From the NCBI GenBank assembly GCA_032158295.1, contig CM063258.1:5536583-5600582 (forward strand): a stretch of 64,000 nt of DNA, given 5' to 3'. A program made the translations under genes and the position numbers. The notes under the pieces are model-generated. The model did no database searches, was not told the origin of the DNA, and saw nothing but the letters and a program-made list of their open reading frames with translations. Of this stretch, positions 18,801 through 33,200 are shown one piece after another; position 1 is the stretch's first letter; the number at the start of each line of letters is the position of its first letter. Source of the stretch: Pycnopodia helianthoides. Lineage: Eukaryota > Echinodermata > Asteroidea > Forcipulatida > Asteriidae.

Positions 18801-21800
18801 GATTATTGAAGACTACTTAAACCATAAAATACGAATGAGATAAATCTTCTAGTAGTGCTTTTTAAAATTCAAACAGTTCATTTTTTCTTCTCACTTCAAT
18901 TCTGGTCTTGTACTCAAAATTTCCGGTCCAGTAAATGTTTTGAGCTACAAGCCCTGCAGTCTTGTGGGTTTTTCCCCCCAAATTCTAGCCCTGAGTATAT
19001 AATGTCTCTTCCCCTTCTTTAGGAAGTCGACATCATGAAAGTAAGTTGTCCACTTTCCGATGTCCTCATCCCAAGATGAAATATCTAGAAGAAGACATTG
19101 AACTTTGAATCCATACATGTATGTCGAGTTAGATTATCTGTGGATGTCTTCATCTTGATGTTTATGATATCATGGACTGCAGAGATATTATGTCAGGATC
19201 TCAACAAGTTGGATGCCACTTCCAGAGCTCTGTAGAAAACATAATTTATCTGTGGTGATTGATTAAAAAAAAAAAAAAATCTCATAGCCTTTTTAATTTA
19301 AAGGCCCTGTACATTATTGGTAAGATCGAAAAACACAATGTTCACAGATTCACACATAACTTACATGATTTAAAGTAAGTAATGGTAGAAAGGGTTCCTT
19401 CAAAATATTTCTGCCTAAAATGCTATCGTTTCTGAGAAAAGTAGTAAAACAATAGTAATTATCGCGCGCGATAATTTGAAAAAACGGAAAACACATAAGA
19501 TCTCTTTTCACTATTTTCTCGTGACCTGATGACCAATTGAGCTCAAACTTTCACAGGTTTGTTTGTTCATGCATATGTTTAATCACACAAAATGTGGACA
19601 CTGATTTTGAGTTGTTACCAAAAGTGTACAATACCTTAATTTGCAAGTTTGATAAGGATCTACTATACAGTACACACACACATGTAGCAGTGAGCCAACA
19701 AATTAATTGGCTTGATTCTGATTCAATCCTTGATGCTCCTCATCAATAAATTGATAGGGCATTCCTTGTTTGTCTACTCTAGTCTTAAGTCCAAACAAAT
19801 TGGTGTGGAGTGTCATAGGAGAAGCGTATGGGAGGATTGAGGCCACATGCTAGCAAAAATACCTCGTCAGTAAGGGCCTTAAAAAGGGCTTTCTCTATCA
19901 GTACTGTTCTCTATGAAGGACATTTGTACCGGAACATTTCAAAGTGCAGCAAGGAATAACCAGGGTCATTGAGAAAAGAAATTGCCTCCATAGTCTCTGT
20001 GAAGTATCAGACCATCACTGCTTCGTCCGTCAATTGACAAAAAGAATCTTGGAAAAAAAATGGTCGGTCCTCTGTCAGGAGAATTGTGATTTATATTTTT
20101 ACTGGTGAAGTACGGAGCACACCGTCAGTGATTGCCAATTCCTTAGCCTTTGTAAATCCAATCCTCAGCAGAAAAGGCGCCAATGACTGTAATTGTCTGT
20201 GCCAATAGCCCCCGGGCACGGAAAGGCTTGTAGCTCTGAGACCTCATCCCGACGACGGTACGGGGAAAAAAAGAAAAAAAGAAAAAAAACATTAACTTCA
20301 GGGTCTGTGTGATGATAATGTCTCAATGGCAAATTGCACAGGGCCGGTAGTTATTGCGTGACGTACATGTGCACTAATGCTCTTTGTTTGGTTGTTTTTC
20401 TGGAGGAAGTTGATCTGAATGTCTTTTTTTTTAGAGCTGGTCATCGTAATCAAGCAATTGTTTTGACGATGTGGAATTGTTAACCACGAGAAGGTTTTCA
20501 ATTTAATTTAATTTTTTGCTGACGAGCTTGAATTATTTTTATTTACATACATAATTTTGATGAACATTAGTTTTCATATACTAGCTTATTAACATTGAAT
20601 AAATATGAATCTGACCCCCCCTCCCACCTCCCTCCTTCACCCAGCTGCTATTCAAGTTGATTCCTGGATTTTCTTTTTTATTCTTTTAAAACTATAATTG
20701 TTTTATTTGTTTTCTTGTCACGTTTTACCAATTTGTAACATTGGTTTGGGCATCAAAGGAGGAAAGCCATTCGTGTTCTAAATGTATTCAGTATTTTTTT
20801 CGGAATAATGTATTCAACTGTCAGGATGATTGGGTCCCGCAACCAAGAGAAAACGAGATCCAAGTCTGCTTACATTTTATGTTCCTTTTACTCAAACATA
20901 TCGGAAGCACACTGTTTGTGACTTTTTGTTTTAAAATACAAAATGTCCGACCCAAATGGTAAATAATGTTCTTTGTTGTGGCCAATGCAAATCTAACATC
21001 AATTTCCCTCACTTTGCATCAATATTATCTGACAGCGGGACAGTGTGGAAGTGATCGTATTACCCCATGCGCATTACATCGCTGTGTAATTTGACTTTAG
21101 CCGTAATTGTGCATGTACGTGTAGGTCCTTATTGTAACTCAATAATGTCACTTTGACAAGCTAATGAATCACTTCATCTGCAGTGCGTCGCACGGAGGAT
21201 GCACTCTGTGTGGGGAGTTTGCCACTAGACCCCCTATTCTCAGTGTTCTCTCTCTACACTGTACACTGTGGGTACAGAGTGTCGTAATCAATGGCTGGGA
21301 ATGCGTGGTGTTAGATCATGATTAAATATGCAACGTTCAAGGAAGTCCTACATTTTTATGCACATGTAGAGCTCTATGTGTACGGACTCTGTACTTGCAA
21401 GGAGAAGCCATTTTGGAGAAATACCGATGCATGGTACAAAAATGTACTTTCCCTTGTACTGAAATGTACATGAAGTCGTCATCAGTTAGCTTTTCCCTAT
21501 ATATTTTTTCCGAATCAGAAGCAGGTCTGGTACTTTGTTCTTGTAGTTAGGGCAAGGCTTTGTTTTGTTTTTCTGGGAAATGGCACCTCTGTGAGGGAAA
21601 TTTCTAACTGGAACATTCCAAAGGGCTCCAATGCAATGAACAAGGCAATTGTCTCCATTGCTTCCGTGAAATAATCAGGCCTTGAGTCACGTTCTTGAAG
21701 GAAGACAAAGAAAGAAAAAAACATGATTGCGCATTTTTCTTTGTGAATTAAGTGGAAACACAGCGTGGTATTAAAGTTGTGGGTCAGGCACCTTATTCAG

Positions 21801-24211
21801 GGCCTATATGTCTCTGAATATTACAGATTTTGATGACAATTTGATAAGAACAACAATGTGCTCATAATTGCTCCTATTTAGAAATTAGTCTGAAAGTCTG
21901 ATACATGTATTTCAACCTGATCACAGAGTTCAAATTGGAAGTTTTGCATTATTTCAATGAGCCCAGAGCAGTCCTTTGTTGTCTGCTTACTATAGCGTTG
22001 AGTGTTGACTCAGTTTGTTGGTTTAACCATGGAGGTAAAAATAGAAACGCAAGGAGTTGACTCAATTTGCATGATGAATTGTTGTACGAAACATGACCAG
22101 GGCCCAATTTCATAGAGCTGCTTAAGCATTAAAGAGTAGCTAAGCAAAATAAAATTATGCTTACCCTGAGTAAGGTAACCAGCCAAAATATCATGTCACA
22201 TGTGACTGGTTTCCCGCCTATTTTTGCTAAGCAGGAAATTGTTAAGCAGTATTTGCTGCTTAAGCAGCTCTATGAAATTGGCCCCGAGTGATGACTTGGA
22301 GTGTTGACAAAAATGACTTGGGACTTGACCTTGAGAAAATTGTTCTTATTGTAAGAGTACCCGCTGCTAATAACGGGATTCAGACTGGCCTCTCGACACC
22401 AATGCAGGCTCAGTGGTGTAGTGGTTTAGACATCTCTAGAATGTGTGGGTCCTGGGTTCGAAACCCACCCGAGTACATGTAGCCTGTGGATTTTTTGGGG
22501 GGTGCCGTGCTTATCACACATTGGTGCTAGCGTAAAGCCAATATCATACCCATTAAGTCATTTGGTACATTATCTGAATGCAAATGGCTGTCTGCTTCAC
22601 GCTGATTATTTTCTACTCTTTCCAACAGATTTCATCTGCACTTTGAGAAAGACTCCAAGGCCGAAGTGGAGAAGAGGAAGAAACAATCTATGCAGCCCTT
22701 TGTGTGTTTACCCGAGGTAAGCTTGAGACCGAATCTCTGCAGGGGGACAGTTAGAAAGGGATCAATGCGGGATTAGAGTACATCAGGCCGGCAATCTCAT
22801 TCATGGGGAGACCGATCTTTTTCACATGCTGCCCCACGCCTATGGAACAAATTGCCAGCACTAGTAAAATCGTCTGTTTCTTTAACCCAATTTTTAAAAA
22901 AACCTTAAGACACATCTTTTCAATCAAGTATTTGAGTAAATGGATTGTTTTTGTTTTTTTACCCTTCGATATTTTCATAGATATTGCATTGTATTGTATT
23001 TCTCTACCACATGTTCTGGATTTCTTCTTGGCTTAGGCTTACGTTTCAATTTTAGTTATTGTACCTAAGCAACAGATTTCAACAAGTAATTGTTGGAGGT
23101 CGATCGTCACATAAATCACCCATCAGATCCGGAGTCCGCCAGGGGAAGTGTGCTCGGCCCTACTCTTTTCCTCATCTTCACTAAGGATATTGCTGAAAAC
23201 CTTGAAAACACCATGATTAGCTATGCAGATGACTGTACACTTTTCTCTACAATCACATCTCCAAGTCAAAGATTACACTGTGCAGCATCACTACAGTGTG
23301 ATTTAAATAAGTTAGCGACATGGGCTGAGGACTGGAAACTTAATTTCAATGCATCAAAAACCCAGTCTATCATCATATCACGATCAAGAACCACGAACCC
23401 TCCCCACCCTCAACTGAAATTTCTTGGGGTATCACTTAAAGATGTGGACTCCATAAAGATTTTGGGGGTCACACTGGATGCAAAACTTTCTTGGACACAA
23501 CATATAAGTAACCTTGCTCTTGCCGCCAGCAGAAAACTAGGTATGATGCGGAAAGCAAAATAGATGAACCTAGACTGTGGAACTACTGCTACCATCTTCA
23601 AGTCATTCATCAGACCTAATTTGGAATATTGCAGTCCAGTTTGGGGAACAGCAGCAAAATCAAAACTAGAGATCCTTGACAGATTCCAAAGCAAAGCTGT
23701 GGTTTCTATTCCACCAAATCTTTATGCAGAGCTCGGTATCCAACCCCTTAGCCACCGCAGACGAGTTGCTGGCTTAACAGTTTTCAAAAAAATTCAGTGC
23801 TCTCTTTTACCTCATCCACTAGACAGTCTCAAACTTCCTCTACAAACAGCACGCCGCTCTACTAGGCAATCATGTACACAACATCAAAATACTGTCGTCA
23901 TCCCCAAATCACGCACTTCTCAACATCAGAGATCCTTCATATCATCCTGTGCCAGGCTCTGGAACTCACTACCTGCTTCTGCCATTGTAGCCCAATCAAC
24001 TCAGTCTCTCAAGTCCAGGATTCATAATATCCTTACGAACATGCCCCCTACTCACAATTTATGAACTCTAGCTGTAGTTTTACTATATTACTACTAGCTT
24101 CTTGTTCGCTTGAGTAAGGTCCAAAAAAAAAAAAAATAAAAAAAATTGTATGTTATTGTTTGTATTTAGCGCCATGAGCACTTTTATGGATTTGTGCGCT
24201 ATTTAAGTTTT

Positions 24212-24243
<32 letters not shown>

Positions 24244-27200
24244 TTATTATTATTATTATCCTTGAGGGGGGCAAGCCTATTTCTCTCATACAAACATTAA
24301 TTTATCGTCTATGATTATGAAAATGCACAAATCAATCAATTGTGGTTCAGTATCTATACGGCAAAACTTAATCATAGTCATGATGAAATCTGTGGTTAGC
24401 TTGGTGGGATTCAAACCCCAAACCTTGTGATTGCAAGTCATACAGTGTACCCACTTGATCATGGTGTATGCAGATGATAAAGGATCATCCTGCAAATGGC
24501 AAAATCTTAAAGTCTGTGATAATTTGTTTGAAGTTGCACCAAGGCCAAGACCAGGGTAACACCGGCCCTGTGTAATTCCAGGCCTGAGAAGTGTCCAACT
24601 CTAGATAGCATGATTTATGTAGGGTCTTGTTGTACAAAAAATGAATCTTCAGATTTCGTGTGTTTAATATTCAAAAGTGTAAAGACATTGCTTACATACC
24701 TGGAATGTTATTCAACTAGGAGCAAGGACACTCCATGTAAAAGAGCAGCTGGTCAGCTGCTATTGATAATATTACAAAATATAATGGACATCAAGCCCAC
24801 TAGGGCATGGGGGAAACACACAGTAAAAGAAGTTTGAATAGTATTAACGGAGTCTTGTAAAGAACACATGTATCCACCTTGAATTGAAGGTGCTTAAAGG
24901 CACATTACAGAATTGGTAATTGTAAAATATACTTTTGATCACAGATTTATATAAAACTTACACGGTCTAATGATGATGATAGTAGAAAACATCCCTAGAA
25001 ATATTTCTGGCTGAAATAGTCATATTTGATGAGAAATAAATCAAACTAATTTCCGATTGGAGTTTATCGCTCATGAGCGTTTTATTCATGCATTGTATAA
25101 CACATGCAAATTTGTAATCGGTTTTGCACTATTTTCTCGTGGCCCAGATGGCCGATCGATCTCAAACTTCTACAGGTTTGTCAGTTTATGTATATGGTGG
25201 ATTATATAAAGTGCTTACACTGCCAGCAACTGTTTTTGTTAGCAAAATCCAATTCTGTAATGTTCCTTTAACCCTAACAGACTAGACCCTTGGGTAGGCA
25301 TACTGCCCAAATCCTTGAATATCCTTCAGATTAAAGTTGTCATAAACCTAAAGTGCCCAAATCCTTCGATATCCTTCAACTTATTGTAAGTATACATATT
25401 AGCCCAAATCCTTCAAAATCCTTTTGAGACAAAAGTTAGGGAGTCAAAAAAGGTCAAAAAAGCCCAAAACCTTCAGAATCCTATTTTGGCTAAGCTGCAT
25501 AATACCTAAAACCTTCAAAATCCTCCTATGTAAAAACAGCCCAATAGCCCAAGTCCTGCGAAATCCTATCCAAACAAAAACTCATTTTAGCCCAAAGCCT
25601 TTGCAATCCTCCTGTGTTGCAGATCCCTAATAGCCCAAATCCTTCACAACCCTGCACTTTGGCAATGAGGATATTGTAGGACTTGGGTTCTTTAGGGTTA
25701 AGGTGCTAGAAAATGATAATCCCTTTTCGTGTGGCATACTTTCCGTGAACATTTTTTAAATTCCCTTGGGAGGACACAACCTTGGCAGCCTGTTAGGCGC
25801 TCTGGGGGTTAATCAAACACAAAACCACCTCAGCCCTCGCAGGTCCCAATATTGGTACTCCTGGGTGAGGAGAAGCCAATTATGATTTTGTGTCTAGCTC
25901 AAGGACACAAGCTTCCATTTTCAATAGTCTGGGATTCGAACTACGTTCTTATGACTCAAACAACAGAACTTGAGTCCAGTGCACCAGCCCGCTCGCCTGC
26001 TCCACTCCAAATACAAAGACTTCCATAAGATCATATTTTTAGGGGGGGAATTTCTCAGTGATGGTCAAATAAAACAGACTTGTACCATTTGAAATGTAGC
26101 TTCAGATAGTAGACATCTTTTGCCACAGTATAGCCACAAAAATTGCCAGCCTGTGGTTGGCAAAAGACTGGGCGGCCTTTACTGCAAAAAAATATACTTA
26201 ATTCACAAATTGCGCTCTCCAAAAGAAAAAGTAGACATTTCTCATAGGAAAAATTATTTTAAATGTTTTGAAAGGGGCAAATTTGTGCCAAACCAGTTAT
26301 GTTTGTTTGTTTGTTTGTTTGTTTAGATTTAATCTTTCCAACAAGGAAACTTGGCAAAGCTCCCACAAGGCAAGCTGGCAATTGCCTATTTTCTCTCATA
26401 CGAACATTAGTTTAACATCTACAACGTATTGATTATGAAATGCACAAATCATAGAAACTGTGACTCAGTAACTATACGGCAATACTTAATTCATAGTGAT
26501 TTTAAAATCTGTGGTTAGCTTGGTGGGATTCAAACCCCAAACCTTGTGATTGCAAGTCATACAGTGTACCCACTTGATCATGGTGACACAGTTCACATAT
26601 TTTGTGAATACTCAAAGTGCTCAAGGCCGCCCATACAAAATAATGGCCAATGTTTGTAAATTAACAAAAGAAAGCTGTACGATGTACTGCAGGGGTTGAC
26701 CACATCAACATAAAAACTGTACATCCTGTTTCAGAGAAAAATTAATTAGTCTTTTATCTATTATAGAAGTTAGCGCTAATTCTCCTGTTGATCGATAACC
26801 CTTTGTGACATTTGATAATGTTGAACTACATACCCGCTCTGGTTTAATCACCATGGCATTCGTGATCCCTTTTGTTGAATGTGTTCTTTTATTAAATGTA
26901 ACTTTCCTAGCTCAATCTCATTACTCCGCCGCCGGACCGTGCAAAGGAAGGACAAAAAATCCACAAGAGGAATGTTGGAAATTATTATGCGCTTGGCTGC
27001 GTCCTGGATTAAAAATACATAATCCCTAGATCTTTGCTTATTGAGGGTTTAGGGCTGTGTCAGTGTTATATATGCCAAGCATAATCAGAAACATTAAAGG
27101 AACATTACAGAACTGGTTTTTGATAACAAAACAGTTGCTGGCAGTGTAAGCATTTTATGTAATCCACCGTATACATAAACTGACAAACCTGTAGAGGTTT

Positions 27201-30200
27201 GAGATCGATCGGCCATCTGGGTCACGAGAAAATAGTGAAAACCGATTACACATTTGCATGAAATCATATAGATTCAACAAATGAATAAAACGCTCACTGT
27301 GCGATAAACTCTAGTCGGAAAATTAGTTTATTCATTTCTCATCAAATATGACATTTCAGACAGAAATATTTCAAGGGATGTTTTTCTACTATCATCATCA
27401 TTAGACCGTGTAAGTTTTGTGTAAATCTGTGATCAAAAGTATATTTTACAAGTTTTTTTCTTACCAATTCTGTAATGTTCCTTTAAGGTTTTATAACTGC
27501 CTCTCAAATACACACTGGGTGCCTGCACCACACATAAACATTTCCATAATTATCATGATTATATTTTATTAGGTGCATTTTATACACAAGGGAATAAATT
27601 CCTTTCATTGAAGGTAAAGTCCTTTAGAGTTTTGTGGGTTTTTTTTCATTGTGATGCTGATTTATAGGCAAAAAATATCAAGGAAGATAAATGTACAGTT
27701 ACCTGTGAAAGTTCCAGCTGAATAAAGTGTCTACCGTACTTGATGAGAAAACATAAAAGCAAATAGTATTTTTATCAAGAACGTCCAATCCATTTATGTT
27801 TAGCGAGGTGACAGCGGGTACCAACCGCATCTCAGGCCACAGCATTCACTAAAGGACACCACAGAGGGTTTGGGAGATTTACATTTTTCAACACACTTTG
27901 ATTGATTTCTAATCAATGGAGGCACTTCAGACGAAATCATTTCACAGGATGCTTACTACCATTACCATTTTCAAAACGAGGAAGCCTTCAAATAGAAATT
28001 ATTCAAATTGTTTTCAGGGTCGTTAGTCCCAGGGGTCGATTTCACAAAGCACTAAGATTCATCGTAAGATGAGTTATCAGTATTACCATAGTGATTTGTA
28101 TTGTGACATCACTCTTTGCTAAGCAACTGCGATGGATTTGCAGTTACGATCAGTCTGATCCCTTTGTGAAATCGAGCCCTGGACCTTTAATGTTTTTGCA
28201 TTTCCCTGAATCCATTACAGTGAGCATTTTAGAGGAGGGGGGGGGGAGGAATGTTCATGTTGCTAGGGGAGATGTAATAGTTTTAACTATCGAATCCGTT
28301 GTGCATTGCAGCGCAGTTTCTTTATCGAGGGTCTTCATCTCATCTCGGATGTAAATGCTGCCTCACTGATCAATTCTTTATGCAGTCTGGCCACTCTTCT
28401 CCAGCAAAGATGGACAAAGGGTTTCGTCCCCCCCCCCCCCTCTCTCTCTCTCTAGAATCACATTAATTTCTTTTTTTTTCATCAGCAAAAGGCTGGCTGC
28501 TCAACTTTTTTTTCTTCCCCCCATCCCTTGCAATAGAGCAGAAATTGTGTCAAATTGAAATTTCATCACAGCTGGTGATGTGGTGTAAGATTCTGTTTCT
28601 GTAGTAATGAGGGAAAATAACAAATTGGAAAGGTGCATCAATCAGCGACGGCGCATGGCACTGAATCAAAATTGAATCAGGAAATTCGAGGCGCAGGCTG
28701 ATCGTGAAGTATCATTTCTTACTCCTTGAGAAATTGATCGCACACACAGTAACGCTAAATTGAAGAAGCGGAGGTTATTGTGGAATGGAAGCTCTATTGA
28801 TATATATCTAAATTGACAGCATTTATGTACAGACATTGTACTTTGTGACAAACTACACAATTATAATGAAATTTAGAGTATATTTATTATGCATTACATT
28901 GAAAGGTACACCACGGCACACCACTGCGGTAGATAGTTACAAGAGCAGGACAAGTGCTGGTGTAAACTACATGTAGGTAGTCTAGCTCCCAACTCCCAAT
29001 CTACTCCATGACAGCAGATAAATTTTCTACTCAATTTTTTTTTATCTGAACGAGGTAGTCTCCGGATTCCCAATCTATTCTATGGCAGTTAAATAAATAG
29101 CAGGACAAGTTTTAAAGGTACACGTTGCCTTGGATCGGGCGGGTTGGTCTATGAAAAGCGTTTGTAACCGTTTGTTATAAAATGCTTAATGGTTAGAAAG
29201 ACGTTTTAAAGGTAGAATACATTGATCCACACAAATTTGCCTCGAAATTGCGTGGTTTTCCTTTTACATCGTGAACTAACACGGTCGGCCATTTTGTGGA
29301 GTTTTAAAATGGCCGACCGTGTTAGTTCGCAAAGTTAAAGGAAAACCACGCAATTTCGAGGCATATTTGTGTGGATCATAGTGTTCTACTTTTAAAACAT
29401 CTTTCTAACCGTATGTATTTTATAACAAACGGTTACAAACGCTTTTTATAGACCAACTCACCCAATCCAAGGCAACGTGTACCTTTAATCTGAATAATGT
29501 TGTTTCTGCGATTCCCAATGTACTCTGCAGCAGTTAAACAAATAGCAGAACAAGTTCTTATAAGAATGATTAGTACACAGCAAAGTGAATCATACATAAA
29601 TTTTTACATGGTGTTACTGCAAACCGAATATCAAAAGTCCACCGTGCAATGCCTCAAATCTTACATTCAATCTCAGGTAGGCAGAAAATAGCAAAATCTA
29701 AAAGTGAAAGGGAAATGACATCATCGGTTAATTGCTGTAATATTTGAGAAAATGTGGATTACCTGGGGTAGGATTTAATATGAAGTATTATTTCAAAGAC
29801 CTGTTTAAACTTGTGCGTCTGCGACTGCAAAGAAAAAACGAGAGCAAAATGGTGACGATTTTAAACTGTCTGACAGATTTGTTTTTTCTTTAAAATGAAA
29901 CAACACCTGGCGAAACGACTTCTCTGGATACTTTGGAATAATTTATTCACTTTCAGTCGAGTAAGTTCTTTTGTAATATCTTGGAAGTGCATTTGTTTCA
30001 CGTCTGGAAACGATGTAATCTACCTTTAAACAAAATATGATAATGACAAATAAATATTATATAGCCAGAGAACTCTAGCGTTCTGCAAGCCCCACACCTT
30101 GACAAAGAAAACACAAACTTGAGCAAGGGCATCTTTTGTTACGATGATCAAATAACGGTGTGTAGCGACAGACAAACAAAATGCGTTCATATCTTGCTTT

Positions 30201-33200
30201 GGAATCTCCAAGCCATTCGCACAATCAAGCGGCATGAAAATTGATAAGAATATAAATTCGCTGACGGTCAATACAAATATTTTCCGAAAATGCACTTTGT
30301 GCGGAAAAAAAAATTCATCGGCACGGAGGAAGGCTTTCAATGTTAGTGCTAGCGCGCAGGGGCGGGATCTTTCAGAGATATGGCGTTATTAAAAATTGCA
30401 GCGAGACGTTTTCGAGGTGATCGTAAATCTCATCCCATGGTGAGTGAATTCTCAAGAGCCAAAATGTTCCCATCCAGAAATTTTAATGAGACACTTATGA
30501 TTGCATCTGATATATCTACGGCCAAATGTAGGACCTTTATGATAATTTGGTACAAAAATAAACAGTGCTTTGTTTTATTTGTTTATTTATAGTATTATTA
30601 TTATTTGTTCATATAAGGACTAGGCTCTTATTGTTTCTATTTTAATGAAGACATCTTTAGCAGAGACATCTTTAGTTTTCTATTGCCCCTTGTCCTAAAT
30701 CTTTCTTGTTGAAAACATTATGGGGTTTACTCCATAATTAAAAATAAAATAAAATACAAGCACAGTTTCCACTTAAATACACCCCACAATGTTGATCCTT
30801 GACATGTAAGTCCAGATTATATTCAAACAGTACAGACTACATGTACGCTACTTTAAAGGAACATTACAGAATTGATAATTGTAAAATATACTTTTGATCA
30901 CAGATTTACATAAAACTTACACGGTCTAATGATGATGATAGTAGAAAACATCCCTTGAAATGTTTCTGTATGAAATGCCATTATTGATGAGAAATGAATA
31001 AACTAATTTTCCGATTGGAGTTTATCGCTCAGTGAGCGTTCTATTCATTTGTTGAATCTATATGATTTCATGCAAATGTGTAATCGTTTTTTTTTCTCGT
31101 GACCCAGATGGCCGATCGATCTCAAATTTCTACAGGTTTGTCAGTTTATGTATATGGTGGATTACATAAAGTGCTTACACTGCCAGCAACTGTTTTGTTA
31201 GCAAAAACCAATTCTGTAATGTTCCTTTAAGTTTATCTTTTTTAGATGGGTATGGAAAAATACTTATTTTTGGAGTGGTTATCCGATATCAATTGGACTG
31301 CCGCGTGTGACACCGGGCACTCTATACTAGCCTGCAATACGATAGCCTGAGGTGAATGCATCCATACTAAATGGACATTTGTATACCTACACACTAACTG
31401 CTGTACCATAGAAGATGCCGCATGGCTTATTCTGATCACACTGTCCACTAATGTAGACCATGTAACCTTTGTTTGAATTGCAAAAAGAGTGGCCTTTATA
31501 CATTCCAGGGCGTCTCTGGCAGGCAAGATACTACACCGGCCATAAGGGACATTTTACGTTTTGTGTCATAACTTCCACATAAATTCAAGAGTTATGAAAA
31601 TAAAAGCTGACACATGGCTGAACTGTTTACAAAAAGAGTGACCTTGTAACCTCCAGGGCCTCTTTGGTAGGCAAGATACTACACTGGCCATAAGGGAAAT
31701 TGACATTTTGTGTCATAATTTCCACATTAACCCTCTTGCTGTCTGACCATTCAATACCATTCACTGTGGTTTTGAATGACAGATAAACTATGCCAGCCTG
31801 AAATATGATACCATGAGGGAATGCATGTACACAGTACACAGTTAGTTCTGTGCACAGGTTGTGCCACAGTACACAACCTTGGCAGTCGAATGGTGTCAAA
31901 TGGTTGGTCAGCTAACTGGAAAATGTTGCCAAGAGTCACTGAGAGTAGGAGGGTTAATGCAAGTATTATAAAAACAACAGCAGAACAAGTTTGAGATGTG
32001 GCCCCTTTTCTTCATATCAAAAGATGATGAAAATCAGACAAATAAAATATTTATCAATTAATGTTTTCTTTCTTTGATCAGTGTACAAATCGTGCCTGCA
32101 GGAAATCCAGGCTCTGTGGTTCTTTTATCTGATGCCACAGGTTACAAGGTCTATGCATCGTCCGCTCAGTGCCATAAAGGTCGTTAATTGCAATTTCAAA
32201 TCCGTAATGATCGAAAGGTCGTTAGGTGAAAAATGCAAATAAGTTTGAAAAAATAAATCGAAATCCCCAAGTAAATCTTTTCTTAGGGACTGAATGTTTC
32301 TTTTTGCCAAACTTAGTTTTGGAGACGGTCACTCTTGATCAATTAACTCCATTTACTAGGAGCTCCAAAACCAATTTGAGGAAATCCATACAAACTGCAC
32401 TAACAACCTTATAGTTCTAAGCCGACGATATTATTGTCCATTTAAAAAAAGGTACTCTCATCTGCCCAACTATATGTACAATGTATTTAGGTCAGTGAAC
32501 TACATAGTCTTGTAGATCAGAACAACAACGTTAGTATTTTAACAAAAAAATATATTATTTATGAAAACATCTGGGCCCAATTTCATAGAGCTGCTAAGCG
32601 CAAAAATTTGCTTAGCATGGAATTTCTTCCTTGATAAAAACAGTGTTACCAACCAAATTTCAGGATAAGCAAACAACAGCTGAATACCAGTAACAAGCAA
32701 TATGCAACACAGGGAAATTTATCAAGGAAGAAATTCCATGCTAAGCAAATTTGTGTGCTTAGCAGCTCTATGAAATTGGGCCCTGTATACATTGATTAAC
32801 ATGAACATGGACACCATTAGCTTCTTAGCCTCATTCCTCATCTCCTTCATCATTCTCATGTAATCATCATTGTAGCTGTTGATGCGTGCATCCAGGGAAG
32901 AGAAGGTGTTCACAGTCCTCCTCAGTCCTTGTACATTTAGGCGTGTCATGGCCGAGCGGTCAAGCGCAACGGACTCATAGCTCCGGTGGTTCAGATCAGC
33001 AGAGTGTGCCGGGTTCGAGTCCCGGTCTTGACATCTGCGTCCTAAAATCAAGACACTCTACCATTATTGCTTTGTTGGGATGTTGGTCCCTTGTTGTAAT
33101 GTGTAGCGCAGGTAAAATAACCCAGCCCACTTTTCGGGAGGTGGTTTGTTCCTACCTCCATGGTTTGTCCCTCTGTCTTCTGGTATGGTCGGCACCACAG

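Larger units (their letters stand above)
16455..22628. other. GNL1 intron 2 (6.2 kb), repeat-rich, no exon seen
   Basis: Holds two family A elements in opposite orientation (17321-17703 and 17899-18296), a family B element (19298-19639), a fold-back family E copy (22101-22286), a tRNA-like SINE fragment (22409-22480), and old 'aagggcaccaaggcaa' type repeat pieces near 19880-20020 and 21560-21690. The remainder is AT-rich sequence in which I recognise nothing. Confidence 0.7.

Noticed and set aside
32081..32150. Candidate second exon joining the 30380 start
   Set aside because: The sequence recurs near 44035-44105 as a dispersed repeat, and the frame closes after 16 codons.
32944..33035. tRNA-Leu/Ser-like gene
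   Set aside because: A and B boxes fit, but it is the head of a repeated SINE with a LINE-like tail and related copies at 44948, 58322 and 60013.
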